A DNA stretch of 64,000 nt. Source: Mayfieldus sp963781495. Lineage in GTDB: Bacteria; Actinomycetota; Thermoleophilia; Solirubrobacterales; 70-9. Under the pieces are notes generated by a model. The model had not been told where the DNA came from. It saw nothing but the letters and a program-made list of their open reading frames with translations, and searched no databases. Position 1 is the first letter of the stretch; the number at the start of each line of letters is the position of its first letter. Location of the stretch: assembly GCA_963781495.1 (NCBI GenBank), contig CAWAFX010000002.1, positions 1,426,001 through 1,490,000 on the forward strand, in the 5' to 3' direction. Of this stretch, positions 33,537-41,740 are shown piece after piece. A program made the position numbers and the translations under genes.

Positions 33537-34805
33537 GTGTGGGAGGGGCTGGCCACGACGCGGCGCCAGGATCGTGCCCTGCACGGCGCCGCCAAGCTCT
33601 TCAACCTGCTGCTCGGGATCGTCGCGCTGCCCGCCTGGCTAATCGGGCAGAGGGTCAGCGGCCCACTGCGGCGCTGGCTCGAGCGCGGGGGCCGGCAGCC
33701 GCGCGAGCTGCCGACGCCGCCGCCGGGCGAGCGCTCGATGGATGCGCTGATGCGCGACCTCGAGGCGTTCCCGAGCCGGGTCCATTCGTCTCCCTGGGCC
33801 GAGCCGCGCAAGGGGCTCGCCGACATCTCGACCTTCGTCTTCACCCAGGCCCACGACACCGCGACCTTCGGCTACTCCTACCCGCAAGGGTTTCGCGAGC
33901 TGACGATCGACAGCGGCGACGGGGTGCGGATCGCCGCCTCGGTCGGGCTGCAGGACGTTCCCCGGCCGGGCCTGATCGTCGTCCACGGGCTGTTCACGAC
34001 CCGGCGCTTCGACTACGTCCGCGAGCCCGCCGTGCGCGCCTTCTTCGACTGGGGGTTCAACGTCGCGGCGGTCGACCTGCGCAGCTTCGGCCTCACCGGG
34101 CTGATGAACGAGGCGCCGTCGAGCGGCGGCTGGAAGGAGGGCGAGGACCTGCTCGCGGTGGCGCGCGAGCTGAAGCGCCTCGGATCGACAAGCGTCGGCG
34201 CGCTGGGTATCTCACTCGGTGCGTCCTCGGTGCTGGGCGCCAGCCATCCGGAGGGGGCCGAGGAGGCGCTTGACGGCGGCATCCTCGCGATTTCGCCGCC
34301 GGCCGACGTCGGCGACGCAACCGAGCGCCTCTCGCGCGACCTGCCGCTCAACCATCCCGGCTACGCGCTCAACTACGGCTTCCGGGCGATGCTGCTCTCG
34401 CGCGCGCGGGGCTCGCGCTGGCCCGACGTCAGCCTGCTCAGCGAGGCTTTGGATCAGGTCAGCGCCGCCTACTACGGCGTCGACGTGGAGGAGATCCGGC
34501 AGCGCTCCTCGGCCGTCAACCACATCGCCGGCGCCCGGGTCCCGGTCCTCGTCCTGCACCCCATCGACGACCACGTGATCCCGGTCCGGCACGCCGACAT
34601 GCTCGCCGCGGCGGCCGCGGACAACGACCTGGTCCGGGTCTGGAAGCTGCCCGGCGGCGGCCACGGAGCGCTGGACGCGATCGACAAGCGCTGGACGTTC
34701 TCCGTCTACCGCAACTTCTTCGAGCGCTGGGCCGCATATCCTGACCGCGATCCCGGCGAGGTGGTTTACTCCCCCGCTTCCGGGAAGTCGGTGATAAGTG
34801 GATAA
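33537..34805 (+). CDS. alpha/beta-hydrolase
   Basis: A 422-residue protein. An amphipathic N-terminal part with a hydrophobic helix (about residues 20-40, LFNLLLGIVALPAWLIG) suggests membrane association. The hydrolase core has the HGLF oxyanion strand near residue 149, nucleophile elbow GISLGAS near 226, acid Asp in HPIDDHVIP and catalytic His in GGGHGALD. This is the YheT/BAAT-like layout of esterases and thioesterases. Start GTG 33537 lies two bases after the TetR stop. Its stop overlaps the start of the next small gene. Confidence 0.85.
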   Translation: MWEGLATTRRQDRALHGAAKLFNLLLGIVALPAWLIGQRVSGPLRRWLERGGRQPRELPTPPPGERSMDALMRDLEAFPSRVHSSPWAEPRKGLADISTFVFTQAHDTATFGYSYPQGFRELTIDSGDGVRIAASVGLQDVPRPGLIVVHGLFTTRRFDYVREPAVRAFFDWGFNVAAVDLRSFGLTGLMNEAPSSGGWKEGEDLLAVARELKRLGSTSVGALGISLGASSVLGASHPEGAEEALDGGILAISPPADVGDATERLSRDLPLNHPGYALNYGFRAMLLSRARGSRWPDVSLLSEALDQVSAAYYGVDVEEIRQRSSAVNHIAGARVPVLVLHPIDDHVIPVRHADMLAAAAADNDLVRVWKLPGGGHGALDAIDKRWTFSVYRNFFERWAAYPDRDPGEVVYSPASGKSVISG

Positions 34806-34932
34806 CGAGATAGTCAGACGCTTGGTCTGGAGCGGCCTTCTGGCCGCCACAGGCGCCCTTGCCAGCATCGTGGCAGCACGCGTCGCCGCCATCGTCTACC
34901 GGCGGATCTTCGACGAGGATCCGCCCGACTGA
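34798..34932 (+). CDS. 44-residue membrane protein (DUF4235-like)
   Basis: A short gene starting at GTG 34798, overlapping the hydrolase stop, and ending at TGA 34930-34932. The protein begins MDNEIVRRLVWSG, has one membrane helix (about 10-34, LLAATGALASIVAARVAAIV) and ends YRRIFDEDPPD. The single helix plus an R-x-F/W-DEDPP tail is the layout of DUF4235-type proteins that accompany holin-like and DUF3618 genes in actinobacteria. The two genes that follow complete that set. It is an obvious coding sequence despite its size. Confidence 0.7.
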   Translation: MDNEIVRRLVWSGLLAATGALASIVAARVAAIVYRRIFDEDPPD

Positions 34933-34934
34933 TC

Positions 34935-35354
34935 GTGCAGCAGCCCGGTCCAACGCCTCCGCCCGACCAGTCCGAGAAGTCGGTCGGCGAACTCGTTTTC
35001 GACGTCTCCGAGCGCACCTCGACCCTGATCCGCGAGGAGATCGAGCTCGCCAAGGCGGAGATCTCCGAGAAGGTCAGCCAGCTGATCCGCGGCTCGGTCG
35101 TAGGCGTCGTCGCGGGCGTCTTTCTCTTCTTCTCGCTGATCCTGATCATGGAGGGGGTCGCCTGGCTGCTCAACGACCTCGTCTTCGACAACTTCTGGCT
35201 CGGGTTCTTCGTCGAGGCGGCGCTGTTCATCCTCATCGGCGGGGTGGCGGTCCTGGTCGCGGTGCGGGCCATCAAGAAGGGGGCGCCACCGACCCCCGAC
35301 CAGGCGATCGAGGAGGCGAAGCTGACCCGCCAGCGGCTCGAGAAGGGACCGTGA
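34935..35354 (+). CDS. holin-like superfamily membrane protein (DUF1469/YqjE-like)
   Basis: A 139-residue protein. The N-terminal cytoplasmic helix (about 15-50, VGELVFDVSERTSTLIREEI and following) is followed by two membrane helices around 58-80 and 90-115. This is the layout of the actinobacterial phage-holin-superfamily III/DUF1469 proteins, which are not phage genes but accompany envelope-stress proteins. Start GTG 34935 lies two bases after the previous stop. Partner of the 44-aa protein and the DUF3618 protein. Confidence 0.82.
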   Translation: MQQPGPTPPPDQSEKSVGELVFDVSERTSTLIREEIELAKAEISEKVSQLIRGSVVGVVAGVFLFFSLILIMEGVAWLLNDLVFDNFWLGFFVEAALFILIGGVAVLVAVRAIKKGAPPTPDQAIEEAKLTRQRLEKGP

Positions 35355-35415
35355 TGGTGGCGTTGAGCAGAGCGAGCGCAGCGAGCGATTGCGAAGCGTC
35401 AGGCTGGTGGGTGTT

Positions 35416-35667
35416 GTGAGTGATTATCCCGAGCCGGTGCGCTCGTCGACCGCCGGCGCCCCAGGCCGTTCCTCGCAGGAGATCCGCCGTGACATCGAGA
35501 TCCAGCGCGAGCAGCTGGGACAGTCGGTGGAGAAGCTGCGGGCGCGGGTCGGCGAGATCACCGACTGGCGGCGCCAGGTTCGCGAGCACCGCAGCGAGCT
35601 GATCGCCGGGGCGGCAATCGCAGGGTTCGTGATCGGCGGCATCGTCGCCTTGCGCCGCCGGCGCTGA
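35416..35667 (+). CDS. DUF3618 family protein
   Basis: An 83-residue protein. The centre has the DUF3618 pattern QEIRRDIEIQREQLGQSVEK, then LRARVGEITDWRRQVREH, a coiled-coil-like helix. A single C-terminal membrane helix (about 61-78) ends in an RRRR tail. Thought to sit in the cell envelope with the holin-like protein. Start GTG 35416; GTG 35410 is an alternative. It ends one base before the next gene. Confidence 0.8.
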   Translation: MSDYPEPVRSSTAGAPGRSSQEIRRDIEIQREQLGQSVEKLRARVGEITDWRRQVREHRSELIAGAAIAGFVIGGIVALRRRR

Positions 35668-35668
35668 C

Positions 35669-36151
35669 ATGGGCCGAAGCCGCGGCGTCGTCGTCGCCGG
35701 GCTCGCCGTGCTGCTCGTCCTCGCCGCCGCTGCGCCGGCCGCGACCCCGCCCGACGGCAGCCTGCAGGGCACGACTTCGCAGACCTTCGCAGACGGCAGC
35801 GCCGGGACGGTGGAGCTCCGGGTCGCCCGCCAAGGCCGCCGGCTGCGCGGCTTCGACATCACCTGGCTCGCCCCCTGCGACAGTGGCTTCGTGCCCCTCG
35901 CGCAGGGGACCCACGCCTCCGGGCCGCTGAGCAAGGGCCGCTTCAAGGGACATGGCCGCTATTTCAGCGACGGAGGCAACCTCGCCGGCACCCCCTATAC
36001 GGCCACCGTGACCGACTACGTCCGCGGCCGCTTCGTCGCCCCGGGCAGGGCAAAGGGGACCTTTCGGGCCACCGCCGTGCTCTCGGACGCCGGCGGGCAG
36101 CCGGTCAGCACCTGCAGCACCCCGCCGATCAGCTGGCGGGTCAGCCGCTAG
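35669..36151 (+). CDS. hypothetical secreted protein
   Basis: A 160-residue protein with a Sec signal peptide (residues 1-25: basic MGRSRG, then a long hydrophobic run ending AAPAA). The mature part is beta-rich, with two Cys (LAPCDSG and VSTCSTP) and repeated G-R-F/Y motifs. I recognise no family; similar proteins are common in Solirubrobacterales. It follows the DUF3618 gene and precedes the AI-2E-like transporter. Confidence 0.6.
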   Translation: MGRSRGVVVAGLAVLLVLAAAAPAATPPDGSLQGTTSQTFADGSAGTVELRVARQGRRLRGFDITWLAPCDSGFVPLAQGTHASGPLSKGRFKGHGRYFSDGGNLAGTPYTATVTDYVRGRFVAPGRAKGTFRATAVLSDAGGQPVSTCSTPPISWRVSR

Positions 36152-36183
36152 GCGCGTCCGGATCGCCAGTTACCGTCGCCACG

Positions 36184-37260
36184 ATGTCGGGCGATGCCTC
36201 GGCTGTCTCGTCGCGTCTGGTCGCCAAGATCGTTCTTGTCGCCTGCGCGGTGCTGGCCGCCCTCTACGTTCTCTATCTGATCCGCACCGTCGTCGGGCTG
36301 ATCCTGATCGCGATCTTCTTCGCCCTCGCGATCGCCCCGGCCGTCAACTGGCTCGACCAGCGCAAGGTGCCGCGCTGGGCGGCGATCCTGCTCGTCTACC
36401 TGAGCATCGCCGGCGCCATCGTCGGGGTCGGCCTGGTGGTCGTGCCGCCGATCGTCAACGGCGTCAACAACCTCTCCCACGACCTGCCCGGCTACATCAA
36501 CGACCTGAACAAGAACAAGACCTTTCGCAAGTACGACAACAAATACGACATCTCCAAGAAGCTGAAGGACCAGGCCGATCAGCTTCCGAGCAAGCTCGGC
36601 GATGCGGCGGGAACCCTGCGTGATGTCACGGTCGGCGTCTTTTCGCGCCTCGTGCAGCTGTTCTCGATCCTCGTCATCACCTTCCTCTTATTGATGGACG
36701 GCCCGAAGGTCCTGGATTTCTTCTACCGCCAGATGCCCGAGGAACGAGAAAAGCGAATACGAAACGTCGCCGCCGACGTCTCCGATGCGATCAGCGGCTA
36801 TGTCTTCGGCAACTTCGTGATCAGCGTCCTCGCCGGCGGCGTCACCTACTTAACCCTGACCCTCCTCGACGTGCCGTTCGCGGCGCCGCTGGCGGTGATG
36901 TTCGGCTTCTTCGACCTGATCCCGCTGATCGGCGCCACCCTCGGCGGGATCATCATCGGCATCGTCACCGCCTTCGTCGACTTCCCGACCGCGCTGATCG
37001 TCTGGGTGATCGTGTTGGTCGCCTACCAGCAGTTCGAGAACTACATCATCCAGCCGCTCGTATACGGACGGACGGTGCAGATCCATCCGCTGGTCGTGAT
37101 CGTCGCGGTGCTGATCGGCGCCGCGCTGCTCGGGGTGCTGGGAGCCTTGGTCTCGATCCCGGCCGCCGCCGCGATCCAGAGCGCGGTCCGCGACTGGTGG
37201 TACTACCGGCAGGGGGCGACGGCGCAGCCGCCGCCGTTGGTGGACCCCGAGCCCGGCTAG
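36184..37260 (+). CDS. AI-2E family transporter (PerM/UPF0118)
   Basis: A 358-residue membrane protein with the family's two-helix N-terminal hairpin (about residues 15-60), a long soluble insert with DLPGYINDLNKNK, a helix around 155-175, and a helical C-terminal bundle with PLAVMFGFFDLIPLIGATLG, QQFENYIIQPLVYG and HPLVVIVAVLIGAALLG. These conserved blocks are diagnostic. Members export small molecules or act as Na+/H+ antiporters; the AI-2 name does not prove a signal role. It converges on the DegV gene. Confidence 0.9.
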   Translation: MSGDASAVSSRLVAKIVLVACAVLAALYVLYLIRTVVGLILIAIFFALAIAPAVNWLDQRKVPRWAAILLVYLSIAGAIVGVGLVVVPPIVNGVNNLSHDLPGYINDLNKNKTFRKYDNKYDISKKLKDQADQLPSKLGDAAGTLRDVTVGVFSRLVQLFSILVITFLLLMDGPKVLDFFYRQMPEEREKRIRNVAADVSDAISGYVFGNFVISVLAGGVTYLTLTLLDVPFAAPLAVMFGFFDLIPLIGATLGGIIIGIVTAFVDFPTALIVWVIVLVAYQQFENYIIQPLVYGRTVQIHPLVVIVAVLIGAALLGVLGALVSIPAAAAIQSAVRDWWYYRQGATAQPPPLVDPEPG

Positions 37261-38129
37261 GCCAGCGAAGCCTCGGTGACGCTGCCCACGCCCAGCATCC
37301 CCGGTCCGGCGTGTGCGCCGAGAACCGGCCCAACCTCGGAAATGAAGGCCGGCTCGCGGCCGAAGATCTCCCGGCACTGCTCGCTCAGCGCCTCGGCGGC
37401 CTCGCGGTCCTGGATGTACTGGACGACCCAGGCGTCGGCGCCCGCCTCATGGCGCTGAACGGCGTAGGCGCGCAGCCGTTCCAGCACCCGGCTGCGGGTC
37501 CGCACTCGCTCGACCGGCGTGATCTCCTCCTCCAGGGTGAGGATCGGCTTGATCCTCAGGGCCGAGCCCAGCCAGCCCCGCGCCTTGCCGATCCGGTCGC
37601 CCCGCCGCAGGTATTCGAGGGTGTCGAGGCCGAACCAGATCTTCAGCTCGTCGCGTGCTTCGACAACCCGCTTCAACACGTCTTCGCCACCCGAGCCGGC
37701 GGCGGCGGCCGCAGAGGCGGCCAGCGTGCAGAGGCCGAGCCCGCCGGCGCTGGTGCGCGAGTCGAAGACGCGGACCCGCTCGCCGCCCTTGCCTTCCTCG
37801 GCCAGCCGCTGCGCAGCCTGCTCGGCCGCCTCATAGGTGCCAGAGATCGCCCTTGAAATGTGGATCGAGACGATGTCCTTGCCCGCGGCGAGCAGGGGCT
37901 CGTAGACCTCGACGAAGTCACCCACCGAGGGCTGCGAGGTGGTCACCTTTGTGGTGCCGGTGCGCAATTGCTCATAGAACTCCGCGTAGTCGGTGATCCC
38001 CGATTCGCGCTCCAAGTTGCCGTCGAGCCCCACGTAGAGGCTGACCAGATGGATGCCCTGCGCGGCGACGAGGTCGTCGGGCAGATAGCCAGTGGTATCG
38101 CTGACGACCTCGGTGCGCCGCTCCGCCAT
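37257..38129 (-). CDS. DegV family fatty-acid-binding protein
   Basis: A 290-residue protein of the DegV/FakB type. The N-terminal part has SDTTGYLP and TTSQPSVGDF, the fatty-acid carboxylate-binding loop, followed by SIHISRAISGTYEAA. The second half has LEYLRRGDRIGKA and KPILTLEEE. DegV proteins carry fatty acids; in firmicutes they present them to the FakA kinase. No FakA homologue is in the window. Start ATG 38127-38129; it is divergent from the epimerase at 38224. Confidence 0.9.
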   Translation of the reverse strand: MAERRTEVVSDTTGYLPDDLVAAQGIHLVSLYVGLDGNLERESGITDYAEFYEQLRTGTTKVTTSQPSVGDFVEVYEPLLAAGKDIVSIHISRAISGTYEAAEQAAQRLAEEGKGGERVRVFDSRTSAGGLGLCTLAASAAAAAGSGGEDVLKRVVEARDELKIWFGLDTLEYLRRGDRIGKARGWLGSALRIKPILTLEEEITPVERVRTRSRVLERLRAYAVQRHEAGADAWVVQYIQDREAAEALSEQCREIFGREPAFISEVGPVLGAHAGPGMLGVGSVTEASLA

Positions 38130-38223
38130 AGGCGGCGGTTCTATCAGCAAGTGGTCAATGGCCCCGCATACGGGCCCCGGGAACCGGCCGGGACGGCCAA
38201 GCGCCACCAATAGCATTCGCCCA

Positions 38224-39279
38224 ATGGGCAAGACGCTGGTCACCGGCGCCACGGGGTTCATCGGCAGCCATCTCGTCCGCGCTCTGGCCGGGCGCGGCGA
38301 CGAGCTGCGGCTGCTGGTCCGGCGCCGCTCCAGCGTCGAGCACCTCGAAGACCTCGAGTTCGAGCGCCTGACCGGCGACATCACCGATCGCCGCGCCGTG
38401 CGACGGGCGGTGAAGGACGTCGAGCGGGTCTTCCACGTCGCCGGCTCGACCTCGATGCGCTCCGCCGACCGCGACCGGGTCTTCGAGGTCAACGTGCTCG
38501 GCACCCGCAACCTGGTCGAGGAGGCGGTACGGGCGAACGTCGAGCAGGTCGTCCACACTTCCTCCGCGGGGGCAATCGGACCGGCGCGGCCGGGCGGCAC
38601 CGCCGACGAGAGCCAGGCCTTTGCCGCCGGCCAACTCGGCATCGCCTACGTCAACTCCAAGCACGAGGCCGAGGTCGAGGCGATGCGCGCCGCCGGCTCG
38701 GAACTGAAGCTGGTGATCGTCAACCCGACCTTCGTCCTCGGGCCCGATGACCCCAGCGGCACCTCGAACGCGCTCGTCAAGCGGGTGATGCTGCGCCAGA
38801 TCCCCTTCTACGTCGACGGCGGCCTCAACATCGTCGACGTCCGCGACGTCGCGAAGGGGCACCTGCAGGCGGCGGCGAAGGGCAGGGCGGGCCAGCGCTA
38901 CATCCTCGGCGGGCGCAACTTCACCCTCGGGCGGCTGTTCGCCGACATCGGCCGCATCTCCGGTGTCCCTCCGCCGCCGGTCAAGGTCTCGCCGCGGCTG
39001 ACCAACGCCGCGGTTGGCGCCGCCCACCGGGTTGGCTTCCCGGTGCCGGTGTCCGACGACGAGCTGCGCTCGGCCGAGCAGTGGTGGACCTATCGTTCGA
39101 CGAAGGCAAAGAAGGAGCTCGGCTTCAAACCGCGCCCGCACGAGGAGACGCTCGAGGACACCGTGCGCTGGCAGGCCGAGCGGCTCGGCGACCGGGTGGG
39201 GCGGGCGCCGCGCTCGGACCTCGTCCTGCGGGGCTTCGGCCGCGTCCTCCAGTTCGGGGAGAAGGTCGGCCTGGGATGA
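38224..39279 (+). CDS. NAD(P)-dependent epimerase/dehydratase (dihydroflavonol-reductase/HpnA-like)
   Basis: A 351-residue extended SDR. VTGATGFIGSHLVRAL begins at residue 5; the active site is in AYVNSKHEAE with Tyr and Lys, after HTSSAGAIG. The pattern NPTFVLGPDD and GLNIVDVRDVAKGH is typical of the DFR/hopanoid-associated (HpnA) subgroup. There is no hopanoid gene in the window, so the substrate is not assigned. The ATG at 38224 is preferred to upstream frames because of the standard Rossmann start. Its stop overlaps the next start. Confidence 0.87.
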   Translation: MGKTLVTGATGFIGSHLVRALAGRGDELRLLVRRRSSVEHLEDLEFERLTGDITDRRAVRRAVKDVERVFHVAGSTSMRSADRDRVFEVNVLGTRNLVEEAVRANVEQVVHTSSAGAIGPARPGGTADESQAFAAGQLGIAYVNSKHEAEVEAMRAAGSELKLVIVNPTFVLGPDDPSGTSNALVKRVMLRQIPFYVDGGLNIVDVRDVAKGHLQAAAKGRAGQRYILGGRNFTLGRLFADIGRISGVPPPPVKVSPRLTNAAVGAAHRVGFPVPVSDDELRSAEQWWTYRSTKAKKELGFKPRPHEETLEDTVRWQAERLGDRVGRAPRSDLVLRGFGRVLQFGEKVGLG

Positions 39280-39578
39280 GCGAGACGCCGCGGGTGCTTT
39301 ACCGCTGCCGCACCCCGACCAACTACCTCTGCCCCTGCGGCGCGGTCGCCCGCCGGCTCTCCCGCCACGGCCTCGAGTACCGCACCGAGCGGGTTCCCTA
39401 CCGGCGCAAGGACCGGCCCGAGATCGTCGAGCTGACGAAGCAGAACCGGGTCCCGGTACTGGTCGACGGCGACGAGGTGATCCACGATTCGAAGCGAATA
39501 CGGCAGTACCTGGACTGGAAGTACGGCCCGAGGCCGGGCGAGGAGCCCGCGAAGGCCGATTCGGAGGCAGACGGATGA
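39276..39578 (+). CDS. glutaredoxin/glutathione S-transferase N-terminal-like protein
   Basis: A 100-residue thioredoxin-fold protein. Two Cys in LCPCG near residues 19-21 are followed by VARRLSRHGLEYRTERVPYR, and the cis-Pro segment NRVPVLVDGDEVIHDSKRI is complete. This is the GST N-terminal domain without the helical C-terminal domain. It could reduce disulphides or bind a thiol cofactor. Start ATG 39276 overlaps the epimerase stop, so the pair is coupled. Confidence 0.8.
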   Translation: MSETPRVLYRCRTPTNYLCPCGAVARRLSRHGLEYRTERVPYRRKDRPEIVELTKQNRVPVLVDGDEVIHDSKRIRQYLDWKYGPRPGEEPAKADSEADG

Positions 39579-39600
39579 CGCCGCTATCATTTGTGAAGTC

Positions 39601-39978
39601 ATGACGGAGACGCCCGAAGCAGCGATCACGCTCACCGAAAAGGCGGCCGCCAAGATCGGCGAGCTGCTCTCCACGGGGGCAGACGACGAGAGCCAGGCGC
39701 TCCGCGTCGCCGTCCGCGGCGGCGGTTGCTCGGGGTTTCAGTACGCGCTCGCCTTCGACCGGGTCAAGGACGACGACAATGTCTTCGAGGACCGCGGTGT
39801 CTCGGTCGTCGTCGACAAGGTCAGCATGCAGTTCGTCTTCGGCTCCGAGGTCGACTACGTCGAGGGCCTGCAGGGCGCCGGCTTCTGCGTCAACAACCCG
39901 AATGTCGTCGCAGCCTGTGGCTGCGGCTCCTCGTTCCAGGTTCGCGAAGACGCGGCCGAGCAGGCCGCCGGCGTCTAG
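39601..39978 (+). CDS. erpA: iron-sulphur cluster carrier protein (ErpA/IscA/HesB family)
   Basis: A 125-residue A-type carrier. The three cluster cysteines are present: C43 in GGGCSGFQY, and C106 and C108 in VAACGCGSSF. The residues between (MQFVFGSEVDYVEGLQGAGF) are diagnostic. It receives [Fe-S] clusters from the scaffold and inserts them into apo-enzymes. A TATCAT hexamer about 15 bases before the start could be a -10 element. It converges on the phosphoesterase gene. Confidence 0.92.
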   Translation: MTETPEAAITLTEKAAAKIGELLSTGADDESQALRVAVRGGGCSGFQYALAFDRVKDDDNVFEDRGVSVVVDKVSMQFVFGSEVDYVEGLQGAGFCVNNPNVVAACGCGSSFQVREDAAEQAAGV

Positions 39979-41642
39979 CGCCCGCTTGACCTGCGCCCGT
40001 TGGGCGCCCGGAAGAAGTTGCCGTTGCCGGCGCTTGTGCCCTTGCCGGTCGCCGGGGTGGCGTTGTAGATCGTCGAGTCGAAGACCGGGACGGCCGAGTC
40101 GGACGCATACCCGAGCCGGGTGAGGCTGAACAGGTCCTCGATGCTGGCCAGCAGCGAGAAATGGTTGTAGAAGCCGCTCTGGTTGACCGTGCCCGGTTTC
40201 ACGTAGGGGGAGAGCAGCAGCAGGCCCACGCGACCGCCGCCGCCGCTCGGCTTCACGGGGCCCGTCGGCGGCGTCGCCGCGACCGGCGGCAGGTTCGGGT
40301 AGGCCGGGGTCCCGCAGCAGGAGCTTGGGTCGGCGGCGGGTCCGGTCTGGGGGGCCTGGTCGAAGGTGATCGCGATCAGGCCGCCCTGCTTGTAGGCCTC
40401 CGAGGCGGTGATCTGGGGAATCAGGGTGCTGAGGAAGGTGTCGGTCGCCGCCATGCCGGCGGGCTGCCCGGGAGCGCAGGGATCGTCACTGCCGTCGTGG
40501 CAGCGGTTGGGAACGATGTATGAGAGCGAGGGCGTGGTGGTCGGCGACTGCAGGTCGGTCGCCAGCTGGGTGAGACCGACGTCGTCGGTCGCGCAGGCCG
40601 GGGCGTCGATAGTCGAGTGGAAATAGACGAAGGGGTTGCGCCAGGTCACATACGCGTCCCCAGAACGGGGAGCCAGGTCCGGATCGGGACTGCCGAGGGC
40701 GGGATGGCGACAGCTCGTCGCCTCACCGCTGGTGCTGTTGCCGATGTCCTCGACGTAGGCCTTCCAGGTGTTGCCGTTGGCGGTCAGCTGGTCGCCCAGC
40801 GACTGGGTCGTCGCCGGATAGACGCAACCGTCGCCGCTCACCTGGGTCATGTCGCCCACCGTGGCGGGGACGATGTCGCCGTACTGGGGGCAGTTGGCGA
40901 GCGTCTGCGGAGTCGGGCCCTGGCCGCTGATCAGGGCGACCTCGTTGGCCAGCTCTCCACCCGCGACCGAGAAGTAGTTGCTCAGCAGCTCGCCCTGGGC
41001 GGTCAGGGTGTGGGCGAGGTAGGGGGCCGTCGAGCTGGGACCGAAGGCCTGGTCGTATCCGTGCCCGCTGAGAACGATCATGAAGACGTGCTGGACCGGC
41101 GGTAGCGTCGGCTCTTCCGGAAACGGCGGCGGTGGCTTGGCCGCCGGGGCTGCGCTCTTGGGGGCGGCGGGCTGGGCGGGGGCCGGGGCCGCGGTGGGCG
41201 TCGCCGTCGGGGCAGCTACCGCATTCGCGGCCGCGGGAGGAGGCGAAGGCGGTGGGCTGGGAGCGGCTGCCGGGGGCGGGCTGGACGCCAGAAGCAGCGG
41301 CCCAGTCGTGTTTGGCGCCGGACGCAGCACCGCGCCGAGGGCCACTCCGAAGCCGAGCATCGCCATCACCGCAACCGCCGCAACCCGGGGACTGGGCATC
41401 GCGAACGGTGCCGGGGCCGTTGTCTCGCGAGCCGGGGCTCGGTCACCCGCCGCTGCCGCAGCAGCGCCCACCGCGCCGCCGCCGAGCGCCGCGATCATGC
41501 CCGCCGCCGCTCTTGGCAGCGGTCCGCGGCGGGCACCGCACTCCACGCAGTAGCGCTGGTCGGCGATCAGCCTCGTGCCGCAAGCGGCACAGCTCGCCCT
41601 GCGGGGCGCGTGCGGGCGCTGGGGATGGTCGGAAGCGCTCAC
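39975..41642 (-). CDS. zinc-ribbon, membrane-anchored phosphoesterase (AcpA/phospholipase C-like)
   Basis: A 555-residue protein. The N-terminal zinc ribbon has two CxxC pairs (CAACGTR and YCVECG). A membrane anchor follows (about residues 85-110), then a Pro/Ala-rich spacer and an alkaline-phosphatase-fold phosphoesterase domain: HVFMIVLSGHGYDQAFG, SNYFSVAGG, and GLIAITFDQAP. Such domains hydrolyse phosphate esters or phospholipids outside the cell. In typical members HGYD is preceded by ENxS; here it is SGHG, so the metal site may be modified. Start: GTG 41640-41642 gives the natural N-terminus VSASDHPQ; alternatives lie up to 41696. Confidence 0.75.
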   Translation of the reverse strand: MSASDHPQRPHAPRRASCAACGTRLIADQRYCVECGARRGPLPRAAAGMIAALGGGAVGAAAAAAGDRAPARETTAPAPFAMPSPRVAAVAVMAMLGFGVALGAVLRPAPNTTGPLLLASSPPPAAAPSPPPSPPPAAANAVAAPTATPTAAPAPAQPAAPKSAAPAAKPPPPFPEEPTLPPVQHVFMIVLSGHGYDQAFGPSSTAPYLAHTLTAQGELLSNYFSVAGGELANEVALISGQGPTPQTLANCPQYGDIVPATVGDMTQVSGDGCVYPATTQSLGDQLTANGNTWKAYVEDIGNSTSGEATSCRHPALGSPDPDLAPRSGDAYVTWRNPFVYFHSTIDAPACATDDVGLTQLATDLQSPTTTPSLSYIVPNRCHDGSDDPCAPGQPAGMAATDTFLSTLIPQITASEAYKQGGLIAITFDQAPQTGPAADPSSCCGTPAYPNLPPVAATPPTGPVKPSGGGGRVGLLLLSPYVKPGTVNQSGFYNHFSLLASIEDLFSLTRLGYASDSAVPVFDSTIYNATPATGKGTSAGNGNFFRAPNGRRSSGR

Positions 41643-41678
41643 CGCCGGCCCGAGTCTGGCGCCGGCCGCAGGGTTCGA

Positions 41679-41697
41679 TGTGAACAAGTTGTTCACA
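41679..41697. promoter_or_regulatory. 19-bp perfect palindrome between divergent zinc-ribbon genes
   Basis: TGTGAACAAGTTGTTCACA, with 9-bp arms around a central G, is AT-rich for this genome. It lies between the phosphoesterase start (41642) and the divergent zinc-ribbon gene (41741), where a shared operator is expected. GTTCAC is also the half-element of actinobacterial PHO boxes. It is not an SOS box, which needs GAAC-N4-GTTC. Confidence 0.5.
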
Positions 41698-41740
41698 CCT
41701 CCGCTGGGGCCCTCCCAGATACTGCGCGAGGTCCTCAGTA

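Noticed and set aside
34935..35354. Prophage holin
   Set aside because: The protein matches the holin superfamily, but neighbours are envelope-stress proteins and no phage gene is near; the family is widely chromosomal.
41679..41697. SOS (LexA) box at the palindrome
   Set aside because: Actinobacterial SOS boxes have four bases between GAAC and GTTC; here there are five, and the adjacent genes are not DNA-repair genes.
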